Below, piece by piece: positions 6,071 to 12,657 of a stretch of DNA of 21,314 bases (positions are counted from its first letter, which is position 1; each line of letters begins with the position of its first letter). The notes under the pieces are model-generated. The model saw nothing but the letters and a program-made list of their open reading frames with translations, had not been told where the DNA came from and searched no databases. The position numbers and the translations under genes were made by a program. The DNA comes from a virus: IMG/VR virus record IMGVR_UViG_3300032524_000327, positions 1-21,314 of that record; one strand, written 5' to 3'.

Positions 6071-6176
6071 ACAATTATGCGGATGGGTAAGTGATACTCA
6101 TTACTGCATTAGAGAATGGCCTCATGAAGGAATGCCACACATTAAAGCAGAACATCATGGAACGAAAAAGCCTTGA
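6063..6176 (+). CDS. Small Cys/His-rich protein, 37 aa
   Basis: ATG 6063 follows AAGGAGAATCATA, a good ribosome-binding site, and overlaps the previous gene by 8 bases. The 37 residues contain C6, H13, C15 and a His-rich half (WPHEGMPHIKAEHHG). This could be a minimal metal-binding peptide. The TGA overlaps the next gene's TTG (TTGA). Function unknown. Confidence 0.55.
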   Translation: MSKQLCGWVSDTHYCIREWPHEGMPHIKAEHHGTKKP

Positions 6177-6490
6177 ACAATAGAGATACAATAATTCATA
6201 ATCATATGGATGAATTAAAGAAACAAATTATTGGTAACAACAAAATGAGAGATGTTGATTTTAGAGATCCTCAAATGATTTCTGATGTAATGTTAAGGAA
6301 ATGTTTCTCCTGGTGTTTTCAGAGGCCTCAAGCAGATTTAGAACAACGAAGAGAAGAAATGATTGAGAGAGTTTTGAATTGGGAATTTAGTAATATGGAT
6401 TCAATGTTCAGACTAGCAAATGATAGATGTATGTTATCCATTTTGAATATGGTTTTAGAAATGCCAATGGAGAAGCCTGGAAAGAAATGA
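6173..6490 (+). CDS. Hypothetical helical protein, 105 aa
   Basis: Starts at TTG 6173 by TTGA overlap. The sequence is methionine-rich, charged and likely all-helical, with three scattered cysteines (KCFSWC, RCM) that do not form a clear zinc site. No family was recognised. The following gene begins at ATGA over its stop. Confidence 0.65.
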   Translation: MNNRDTIIHNHMDELKKQIIGNNKMRDVDFRDPQMISDVMLRKCFSWCFQRPQADLEQRREEMIERVLNWEFSNMDSMFRLANDRCMLSILNMVLEMPMEKPGKK

Positions 6491-6750
6491 AATCAGTTAA
6501 AGTAGTTAAAAAATTAGTTGCAAATCACATGAACAATAGAAAGAAAGGTATCTCAGTATCATTATGGCAAGAGCCTACTGATGATATAGATAGAATTGTA
6601 ATTAAATTTCCTAGAATGTTTACAGATTTTGTAGGATTAACAAATCTAACAGAGAAAGTTCTAAGTAAAAATGGATTTCATGTAGCTCAAGTAATGGGAT
6701 TCATGGAAGATAAGAAATTATGGATTTTATTAATTAGGGATAGAAGATAA
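6487..6750 (+). CDS. Hypothetical protein, 87 aa
   Basis: ATG 6487 (ATGA overlap) is preferred over ATG 6427, which would read 20 codons inside the previous gene. The product has a basic N-terminus (KSVKVVKKL, NNRKKG) and alternating strands near the C-terminus (KLWILLIRDRR), suggesting a small alpha/beta nucleic-acid-binding fold. That is only inference. It is linked by TAATG to the next gene. Confidence 0.65.
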   Translation: MKSVKVVKKLVANHMNNRKKGISVSLWQEPTDDIDRIVIKFPRMFTDFVGLTNLTEKVLSKNGFHVAQVMGFMEDKKLWILLIRDRR

Positions 6751-6932
6751 TGAGTTCTAAAACTAGACATGGAAGAATTCAATCTCTTTATCAAAAAGCT
6801 AGAACTGGAAAATATAATTGGGATCAACTCAGAGATGTAGTTAGAGCAATGGGAGTTTCAGAAACTACAGTTACAGGTTATTTAGCTGATGTTAGAGCAA
6901 TGCTAGTAAAAGATGGAAGTATTCGAGCCTAA
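6750..6932 (+). CDS. Helix-turn-helix protein, 60 aa
   Basis: A small basic protein. Residues of about 24-52 (WDQLRDVVRAMGVSETTVTGYLADVRAML) fit a helix-turn-helix: first helix, turn at MGVS, recognition helix ETTVTGYLADV. The fold is like winged-helix or resolvase-type HTH units. It probably binds DNA as a viral regulator. It could also be a terminase small subunit, but it is short for that. Confidence 0.7.
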   Translation: MSSKTRHGRIQSLYQKARTGKYNWDQLRDVVRAMGVSETTVTGYLADVRAMLVKDGSIRA

Positions 6933-6939
6933 AATAATC

Positions 6940-6993
6940 ATGGAAACTATCTATGAAACATATAATCTAGTGCTGTTAAGGATGGGTAATTGA
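6940..6993 (+). CDS. Possible tiny peptide, 17 aa
   Basis: ATG 6940 opens 17 codons (METIYETYNLVLLRMGN) to a TGA that overlaps the next gene's TTG as TTGA. It may mainly serve to deliver ribosomes to that TTG start. Evidence is purely positional. Confidence 0.3.
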   Translation: METIYETYNLVLLRMGN

Positions 6994-7241
6994 CTACAAC
7001 AATAAAATTAGTAAATTCGAAGAAATTGTTCCTAGCTGACTTTACAAAAATGCAACCAATAGAACCAATCATCAAAGAATGCTATAGACAATTCAAACTA
7101 CCAATTCCAAGAAATCCTGAACCACAATTATATTTTCTAGCTCCTGGTAACATCAAAACAATTTTAGATCATACTGATTACAATAAGAGATATGGAGCTT
7201 ACAATCTTCCTGGAGAAGTGGAGTTAGTATTTGAACCATGA
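6990..7241 (+). CDS. Hypothetical protein, 83 aa
   Basis: TTG start at 6990 in TTGA overlap with the tiny frame before it. It is a mixed alpha/beta protein with several prolines in the middle (PIPRNPEPQ) and an acidic C-terminus. The last codons overlap the next gene by ATGA. Nothing identifies its function. Confidence 0.65.
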   Translation: MTTTIKLVNSKKLFLADFTKMQPIEPIIKECYRQFKLPIPRNPEPQLYFLAPGNIKTILDHTDYNKRYGAYNLPGEVELVFEP

Positions 7242-7456
7242 TACTAACAGACAGAGAAATGTTTCTTATAGTATTTGCAGAAGGCCATCAACTTTCTGAT
7301 AGATTGAATTGGACTTTGGTAAACATGAAAGCATTAGGATGTACTATTTCAAAACTAGATGTTATGGAACTAATTCAAGAATATGATTCAGTTCAAAATG
7401 ATTTGTTAGAGATTGTAAAGAATAGAAGAAAGACATTGGAGAAAACATTATCTTGA
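7238..7456 (+). CDS. Hypothetical helical protein, 72 aa
   Basis: ATGA start at 7238. The product (MILTDREMFLIVFAEGHQLSD...) is likely all-helical and ends in a basic helix (KNRRKTLEKTLS). No motif was recognised. A TTGA overlap couples it to the next small gene. Confidence 0.65.
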   Translation: MILTDREMFLIVFAEGHQLSDRLNWTLVNMKALGCTISKLDVMELIQEYDSVQNDLLEIVKNRRKTLEKTLS

Positions 7457-7620
7457 TAGATTGCACAAAGTTTTTTCAGTTGATTAATCAAATTGAAACT
7501 AGTGAATCAAATACTAGTAAGCATTGGAATCCAATTAATGCTGAAGCTAGATTTTCAGAAAGAGTAAAGGCCTATGAGAAAATGTTTTACAGATTTCTAG
7601 ATGGAGGATTTTTTGCATGA
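7453..7620 (+). CDS. Small hypothetical protein, 55 aa
   Basis: Starts at TTG 7453 (TTGA overlap) and ends at TGA 7618-7620, overlapping the terminase ATG as ATGA. The sequence is helical with an aromatic C-terminus (MFYRFLDGGFFA). Being directly coupled to the large terminase, it might assist packaging, but nothing in the sequence shows it. Confidence 0.6.
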   Translation: MIDCTKFFQLINQIETSESNTSKHWNPINAEARFSERVKAYEKMFYRFLDGGFFA

Positions 7621-9530
7621 AATCTAATTGGGAAGAAGCTGCAACACAATTTGGAGGATTTGTAGAAGATAGATTCTCATTACCTGAAGGAATTACTTTG
7701 ATGGAATGGGTTTCAATGATGAGGCCTACAATAGATGGGGAACCATATTCATTTCAGGCATATCCAATGTGGAGAGATATTTTCGAAGATGAAGCTCATC
7801 AAGTTATGGTTATGGCAGGAAGACAAGTTTTCAAATCAACCTGGTTTGCAAACATGCTAGCTAAATTAGCAACTACACAAAAAGAATCTGTAGGAATCTA
7901 TTGTACTTATGACGATATTTCATTATCTGGATTCTCTACTCAGAAATTTAGAGAGCAGACTCTAAACAAAAATCCAATGTTAAGATCAATGTGTGCAGGA
8001 AAAAAATCTGGATTACCTGGAAGAGTTGGAGAAGTTAGATATCAAAATGCAGCTGTATCATACTTAGTAACTGATGAATCACAATTTACACATGTAGAAG
8101 GCAAATCTCCAAATCTAGTTTGTTTAGATGAAGCTCAATATTTGGAATTAGAAAATTTAGAAATTGTTTATGAAGCAATGGCAAAAACAGCTGTAACGAC
8201 TGGAGCTCAGTTAAGAATGGCAGGAATTGGAGGAGAACAAGGAGGCCCACTAGAAAAGCAATGGAATCAAACTACTCAGTCAGAATGGATTTACAAAAAC
8301 AAATACTGGAGGGATAATCTCAAGTATGATAATAAAGGAAGATTAGTAATTGATGATTATTTAGAAGAAGTTCTAGATGGAAGATGGAAACATCATCAAC
8401 CAAAGAATAGAGATTTTCCTGGATATCATTTACCTCAAACAATCTTTCCACATATTCCCCTTAGAATTGTAGATTGCATTCAGAGAAAATTACCAATCAA
8501 ATTCTCCATTCAATACAAGGAACAAAACTATCCTAAATCCAGATACATCTCTCACGTTATGGGAACTTTCTATGAAGCTCAAAGAAGACCTGTAACTGAA
8601 GCAATGATTCGAGCTTGTATGGATCCGTACTCTTACATGCATATGATAAATCCAAATGGTCCAATAGATCCTGAAACTGGAGTATTAGAAGAGATTGCAG
8701 CTTTGAGAGCAGTTTATGGAAAACAAATTAAAATTACTTGTGGAGTTGATTTTGGTTCAGGTAAATCTGGAAGATCATCTACTGTTCCAATGATTATGAT
8801 AAAGTACAAGGGAAAAAGAGGAGGAGATGATAGATATCAAATTGCCTGGGTAGAATTACGAGATGCAGAAAATGGAGATGATCAGGCAGAATATATCAAT
8901 AAACTTTTCAAAATATTTGATTGTGATATTGGAGTTGGAGATTTGGGATATGGAATGGATAGAATTAAAAAAATACAAGATGGAAGCTATTCTCTAAATG
9001 GATTGTATGGAACTGGAAGAGGAGAAAAATACAAGGGATTAGGTTCTAGTAGATTTGTAGGATGTAGAAGTGTAGATAGAGAATTCCAGAAATTAGAATT
9101 CAAAGAAAGAGAGATTGATGAATCAGGAGATGAATCTCAACAAATTATTATTGATAAAACTTCAGTGTTAGATGATTATGTTTCATTTATCCAATGGCGA
9201 GTTCCTCATCCAAGATTTCCAGAAGAGGATGCATTGAGAAGGCCTAAGCTTATGATTCCATATGCAGATGAAGGAAAAGTAGATTGGTTAGTAAAAGATA
9301 TGTCTGCTCTAGTTAGAAGAGATTTGGAAGAAATTATTGATGTAGAAGTTGCAGATGAAAGGCCAAAAGCTAGAAAACAATACAATCATCCTAAAGATGT
9401 AATCATGAGTACAGTTTACAATTTAGTAGCGGACCAACAACCGGAACCGGATTATCACGTTGGAGGAGTCTTTACTTCTTCAGGTCGAGGAGATGGCTCT
9501 GCTCCATATGGAAGGAATAGATTGAGATGA
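7617..9530 (+). CDS. terL: Terminase large subunit, 637 aa
   Basis: The DNA-packaging motor and nuclease of tailed viruses. The N-terminal ATPase has a deviant Walker A (AGRQVFKST, residues 67-75, K73 S74 T75), a Walker B with catalytic Glu (LVCLDE, 167-172) and a likely coupling motif near 191-207 (GAQLRMAGIGGE). The C-terminal RNase H-like nuclease shows acidic residues at expected places: D378 (CGVDFGSG), D442 (VGDLGYG) and about D594 (HPKDVIM). Length fits a full two-domain protein. F72 replaces the glycine often found in the Walker A loop. It starts and ends with ATGA overlaps, so it is translated with the small gene before it and the ATP-pyrophosphatase after it. Confidence 0.95.
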   Translation: MKSNWEEAATQFGGFVEDRFSLPEGITLMEWVSMMRPTIDGEPYSFQAYPMWRDIFEDEAHQVMVMAGRQVFKSTWFANMLAKLATTQKESVGIYCTYDDISLSGFSTQKFREQTLNKNPMLRSMCAGKKSGLPGRVGEVRYQNAAVSYLVTDESQFTHVEGKSPNLVCLDEAQYLELENLEIVYEAMAKTAVTTGAQLRMAGIGGEQGGPLEKQWNQTTQSEWIYKNKYWRDNLKYDNKGRLVIDDYLEEVLDGRWKHHQPKNRDFPGYHLPQTIFPHIPLRIVDCIQRKLPIKFSIQYKEQNYPKSRYISHVMGTFYEAQRRPVTEAMIRACMDPYSYMHMINPNGPIDPETGVLEEIAALRAVYGKQIKITCGVDFGSGKSGRSSTVPMIMIKYKGKRGGDDRYQIAWVELRDAENGDDQAEYINKLFKIFDCDIGVGDLGYGMDRIKKIQDGSYSLNGLYGTGRGEKYKGLGSSRFVGCRSVDREFQKLEFKEREIDESGDESQQIIIDKTSVLDDYVSFIQWRVPHPRFPEEDALRRPKLMIPYADEGKVDWLVKDMSALVRRDLEEIIDVEVADERPKARKQYNHPKDVIMSTVYNLVADQQPEPDYHVGGVFTSSGRGDGSAPYGRNRLR

Positions 9531-10432
9531 CTAGATCTATTAGAATAGCTCTAGTTTCTGGAGGTAGTGAATCTTTAGCAATGGTCCGTAAATGTGAAGA
9601 AGAGTTTGGAGAAGATTTTTTTGATGGGAAAATATTTGCAGATATCGGAAGAGATCCTTCAGGAAGAGCTACAGTTGACTATCTAAATAAATATAAAAAT
9701 TGGGGAATTGGAATTGTTCAATCAATTTATGGAGATATTCAAGATTATTATGCTAACATTGATGTAAAGGATAAAGAATCAGAGGAACTTGATGGTCATG
9801 CAATGCCCTACAGAGCAAAAAGAGACTGTAGTAAGAAATTCAAAATTCAACCAATTAGAAACTATTTGAGAGATTTGTTTGGAAAAAAGGTAAAATTCAT
9901 TCTCTACTATGGTTTTACTAAATCTAAAAAAGATATCAAAAGAAAATTAAAACTCTCTAAACCTGATAATAGAGTAAGTTATTGTGCATACAGATTTCCA
10001 TTAATTGACATTTTTAAAATGGATAGGAAACATTGCACTGATCTATGCCAAAAATATTTAGGATTCATTCCAGATAAATCTGCTTGTGATATGTGTTTTG
10101 AAAATACTATCTCTGATTGGAAAAAACTGTGGCTAACTAACAAGAAGAGAGCATTGGACATTATGCATTTTGAAGAAGGTTCTCATATTTTCAAAGTGTT
10201 TGGATATGGCCTGAATCAAATTCCATTAAGAAAAATATTTCGATACAGTGAAAATCAAACTACTCTATTTCCTGAAGTTGAAGCTGCAGAGAAAGATCAA
10301 GAATTTCTCAAAGAGATATCTCCTGGATGTGCATGTATGAATGACGGAGAAATATTTACAGATGATCCTGAAGAAGAGCAGGAACCTACAAACTTCAAAG
10401 TATTGGTTCCAATGGAGATTAGAAGAAGATGA
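9527..10432 (+). CDS. PAPS reductase-like ATP pyrophosphatase, 301 aa
   Basis: The N-terminus has the PP-loop of N-type ATP pyrophosphatases, IALVSGGSES (residues 7-16; the usual Asp is Glu here). CSKKFKIQPIRNYL (101-114) resembles the C-x2-K-x-KP stretch of phage PAPS reductase-like proteins. A cysteine cluster follows: C170, C174, C187 and C190 (DKSACDMC), with another CxC near residue 278, perhaps for an iron-sulfur cluster or zinc. Family members activate substrates by adenylation in sulfur or base-modification chemistry. Position between terminase and an oxygenase suggests DNA or nucleotide modification rather than sulfate assimilation. That role is inferred. Confidence 0.8.
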   Translation: MTRSIRIALVSGGSESLAMVRKCEEEFGEDFFDGKIFADIGRDPSGRATVDYLNKYKNWGIGIVQSIYGDIQDYYANIDVKDKESEELDGHAMPYRAKRDCSKKFKIQPIRNYLRDLFGKKVKFILYYGFTKSKKDIKRKLKLSKPDNRVSYCAYRFPLIDIFKMDRKHCTDLCQKYLGFIPDKSACDMCFENTISDWKKLWLTNKKRALDIMHFEEGSHIFKVFGYGLNQIPLRKIFRYSENQTTLFPEVEAAEKDQEFLKEISPGCACMNDGEIFTDDPEEEQEPTNFKVLVPMEIRRR

Positions 10433-10860
10433 TTACTCAACTAAAACATCCAATCAAAAGAAAAGATGAACTATTGGATATGATGTTTGAGAAAATGCAA
10501 CAAGGAGCATTTGGAGATTCTCTAAAATCTACTATGTATATTGATGCGGATATGGTCCAGGAGATTATGCAACCAATTTTTGACAAACTAAAAACTAACT
10601 ATATTATAAAATCTGCATGGATGCATTACATGATGCCAGGAGCAAATCATGAATCAGGCCATAATCATTCTACTGATGTAGGAGTTTACTATCTACAAGT
10701 TAGTCCAACTTCTGGAGATTTATTATTCAATGACTTGAAAATTCAAATTACTCCTGAAGTGGGATTATTTCTTATTGTTCCTGCAAAAGAGATTCATTCA
10801 ATGTTGGAAAACAAATCAGATATTGTTAGAATTGCTATGGGGATGGAGATAGAGAAATGA
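10429..10860 (+). CDS. 2OG-Fe(II) oxygenase-like protein, 143 aa
   Basis: ATGA-coupled to the ATP pyrophosphatase. The second half fits a double-stranded beta-helix oxygenase: HESGHNHSTDVGVYYL (H78 and H80 as the HxH-type iron site, GVYYL strand at 85-89), then SGDLLFND (95-102), VPAKEIH with distal H123, and R134 for 2-oxoglutarate. The order resembles the Pfam family 2OG-FeII_Oxy_5, known from many marine phages. Substrates of viral members are mostly unknown; hydroxylation of a protein or a base is possible. The N-terminal 60 residues are helical. Confidence 0.75.
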   Translation: MITQLKHPIKRKDELLDMMFEKMQQGAFGDSLKSTMYIDADMVQEIMQPIFDKLKTNYIIKSAWMHYMMPGANHESGHNHSTDVGVYYLQVSPTSGDLLFNDLKIQITPEVGLFLIVPAKEIHSMLENKSDIVRIAMGMEIEK

Positions 10861-10955
10861 AATTAACTAAAAGACCATGCCCTGTATGTGGAATTGAAAC
10901 TTACTATCATCCTGAATGTATTGAGAAATTAAAAAAGAAGGAGAAGATAGGATAA
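10857..10955 (+). CDS. Small zinc-finger protein, 32 aa
   Basis: ATG 10857 overlaps the oxygenase stop (ATGA). The 32 residues include CPVCG (about 8-12), then H18 and C21 (YYHPEC), a complete C2HC or treble-clef-like site, followed by a lysine-rich tail. AAGGAGAAGATAGGATAATG at its end supplies the ribosome-binding site of the next gene. Confidence 0.65.
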   Translation: MKLTKRPCPVCGIETYYHPECIEKLKKKEKIG

Positions 10956-11275
10956 TGGTTCAATGCTCAGCTTGTGATTTCAGAACTAAATATCCTGGAG
11001 GAAAAATGTGTTGGAGATTAGAGCCTCCATTATGTGGAGATTGTGCATATCAACTAGATTCTCAATTGGATAAGAAATTCTCAAAGTTAGAAAAGAATCG
11101 AATTATAAAGAAATTTCTCAAAGAAGAAGTAATTCCAATTCTACTAAAATACAAACAGACTCCAAATTACAAATTCTACAAAAAAACCTACATTAGAAAA
11201 CCTTCAACTAGAGGAGGCCGGTTAGGACAAAAAAGTTCTAGTAAGGGAACTGTTACCATAACTCAGGATGCTTGA
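10955..11275 (+). CDS. Zinc-binding basic protein, 106 aa
   Basis: Starts by TAATG after an AAGGAG site. The N-terminus has CSAC (residues 4-7) and, about 20 residues on, CGDC (27-30), a zinc ribbon with a further Cys19 between. The rest is a basic helical region and a Gly/Ser-rich tail (TRGGRLGQKSSSKGT). It is the last gene before a strong hairpin that includes its stop codon. A nucleic-acid-binding role is likely but inferred. Confidence 0.75.
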   Translation: MVQCSACDFRTKYPGGKMCWRLEPPLCGDCAYQLDSQLDKKFSKLEKNRIIKKFLKEEVIPILLKYKQTPNYKFYKKTYIRKPSTRGGRLGQKSSSKGTVTITQDA

Positions 11276-11315
11276 TTGGAATCTCATGTCGCGTTTGATT
11301 CTAATTGAGCATCTT
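11265..11315 (+). terminator. 19-bp RNA hairpin at end of packaging operon
   Basis: The arm at 11265-11283 pairs with 11297-11315 over 19 uninterrupted positions, 15 Watson-Crick and 4 G-U, around a 13-base loop (11284-11296). The stop codon of the previous gene lies in the 5' arm. The TATA box for the next unit begins 8 bases after the 3' arm. No long T-run follows, so it may be a terminator, an RNA-processing site or an mRNA 3'-end stabiliser. Confidence 0.6.
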
Positions 11316-11322
11316 TAACCAA

Positions 11323-11330
11323 TTTTAAAT
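11323..11330 (+). promoter_or_regulatory. TATA box for ATG 11353
   Basis: TTTTAAAT ends 22 bases before ATG 11353. The interval contains CCAGG (11335-11339) and TAGAAAATCT (11343-11352), at the same spacing as in the promoter for gene 957. No comparable box was seen ahead of ATG 11507. Confidence 0.65.
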
Positions 11331-11352
11331 TCTACCAGGTAATAGAAAATCT

Positions 11353-11439
11353 ATGGGTGTAAGAACTGAAGATGAACTAACTGATACAAATACTGATGCT
11401 ATTATTGTAATGGGAAAAGACTCAGCAGGACTTTACTGA
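11353..11439 (+). CDS. Probable N-terminal part of the virion protein, out of frame
   Basis: A 28-codon frame (MGVRTEDELTDTNTDAIIVM...) starts exactly where the promoter predicts and stops at TGA 11437-11439. The next frame, that of the 11507 gene, is open from just after TAA 11408-11410. A +1 shift between 11411 and 11437 would therefore fuse the two into a 421-residue protein. The overlap holds GGGAAAA (11412-11418), a run prone to indels or slippage. It may be a sequencing or assembly error, a real mutation, a programmed shift, or a separate leader peptide. Confidence 0.5.
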   Translation: MGVRTEDELTDTNTDAIIVMGKDSAGLY

Positions 11440-11506
11440 GATTGTAAATTCAAATTCAAATAAAGATTCTACTGCAAAAGAATCATTCAAAACAGTTTTT
11501 GGAGAA

Positions 11507-12619
11507 ATGCCAATAGTAATGAAAAATCCTACTTCTTTAGTAAATGTAGTTTATGGAATAGGAACTGCAAAAATAATTCAAACTGTAGCAAATGGAGGAA
11601 CAATTACATCTTCTGAATCTATGTTAGTTGCATCTTCAGGAGTTGCAACAAATGGTTCTGCAAGAGTTGAATCTGAACATAATGTAAGATATACTCCTGC
11701 AGAAGAATTCTATGCTTATTTTTCAGTATTGTTTGCAGCTGGAGTTGTAGGAGCTAATCAATTATGTGGACCTCTTTCTGAAACTGATGGATTCGCTGTA
11801 GGATTTAAGGGAACTCAATTCTTGTTAATTAGAAGAAATAACAGTGTAGATATTCCAGTTAATCAAGCAGACTTTAATAAAGATAAACTAGATGGAACTG
11901 GAAGATCAGGATTTACTTTAGATCCTACAATGTTAAATCAATTTAGAGTAACGTTTGGATGGCTTGGTTCATCTAACATCTTTTTTCAAGTTTACACAGC
12001 TACTAAAGGATGGGTATTTTTTCATGAAATTCAAATTGCAGGAACAGAAGTAACTCCTCACATTAGAATTCCATATCTTCCAGTTTCTTTAGATGTAACA
12101 AAAACTTCAGGAACTACAGATGTAATTGCAAAATCCGCCTCTTGGAATGCTGGAATAATGGGAACAGCTCCAGTTGGTGTATCTGATAAACTACATTCGT
12201 TATCTATTCCAGAAACAGCTATAATTGGAGGAGCTGAAACTCATTTGGTTTCTCTTCGTGGTCTTCAAACATTAAATGGAATTATTAATAGATTAGAAAT
12301 AATTTTGTTGCATTGGAGTGTAGCTGCAGAAGGAACTAAACCTGCAGGATTTAAAATTTATAGAGATAGTGTACTTGCTGGAGGAACTTGGAATGATCAT
12401 CAAACTGGAGTAAGTGTAATTGAACAAAATCTTACTGCAACAATTTCAACTCCTGGAGAAGAAATTCTTCCAACTACAACTTCAAAATCAGGTTCTAAAG
12501 ATCTAAACATTCAACACTTGAGAATTGATATTCATAGAGGAGATATTATAACAATTACAGCTTTATCTTCAAATGGTTCTGATGTTTTAACTGGAATTGC
12601 ATGGCGTGAAACGTTCTAA
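11507..12619 (+). CDS. Beta-rich virion structural protein (lectin-like), 370 aa
   Basis: ATG 11507 is the first ATG in frame, but the frame is open back to 11411 and probably joins the 11353 start by a frameshift. Residues of about 50-220 resemble a domain I recall from phage and giant-virus particle proteins: RYTPAEEFYAYFSVLFAAG, DGFAVGFKGTQFLLIRR, DKLDGTGRSGFTLDP, LPVSL and KSASWNAG in that order. It is likely concanavalin-like and surface-exposed. The C-terminal part (about 225-370) is a second beta-rich region. Position between packaging and portal genes, with its own promoter, fits a head fibre, decoration or receptor-binding protein. Exact place in the particle is not shown. Confidence 0.75.
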   Translation: MPIVMKNPTSLVNVVYGIGTAKIIQTVANGGTITSSESMLVASSGVATNGSARVESEHNVRYTPAEEFYAYFSVLFAAGVVGANQLCGPLSETDGFAVGFKGTQFLLIRRNNSVDIPVNQADFNKDKLDGTGRSGFTLDPTMLNQFRVTFGWLGSSNIFFQVYTATKGWVFFHEIQIAGTEVTPHIRIPYLPVSLDVTKTSGTTDVIAKSASWNAGIMGTAPVGVSDKLHSLSIPETAIIGGAETHLVSLRGLQTLNGIINRLEIILLHWSVAAEGTKPAGFKIYRDSVLAGGTWNDHQTGVSVIEQNLTATISTPGEEILPTTTSKSGSKDLNIQHLRIDIHRGDIITITALSSNGSDVLTGIAWRETF

Positions 12620-12635
12620 TTTCGAAATTTAAATA
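12619..12635 (+). promoter_or_regulatory. BRE/TATA promoter of the portal gene
   Basis: ATTTCGAAATTTAAATA overlaps the stop codon of the preceding gene and ends 23 bases (12636-12657 plus none missing beyond the ATG at 12658, about 22-23) before the start. The 17 bases are identical to those at 16204-16220. This implies a leaderless portal transcript. Confidence 0.75.
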
Positions 12636-12657
12636 GATTACACAGTGATTTAATACA

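Noticed and set aside
6427-6487. Longer start for the 6487 gene
   Set aside because: These codons read inside the previous gene. The ATGA overlap at 6487 matches the rest of the operon.
11412-11418. Canonical -1 slippery heptamer GGGAAAA in phase
   Set aside because: A -1 shift here reads into a stop within ten codons. The frame that continues into the virion protein needs +1 (or a one-base loss), so a classical -1 site does not explain it.
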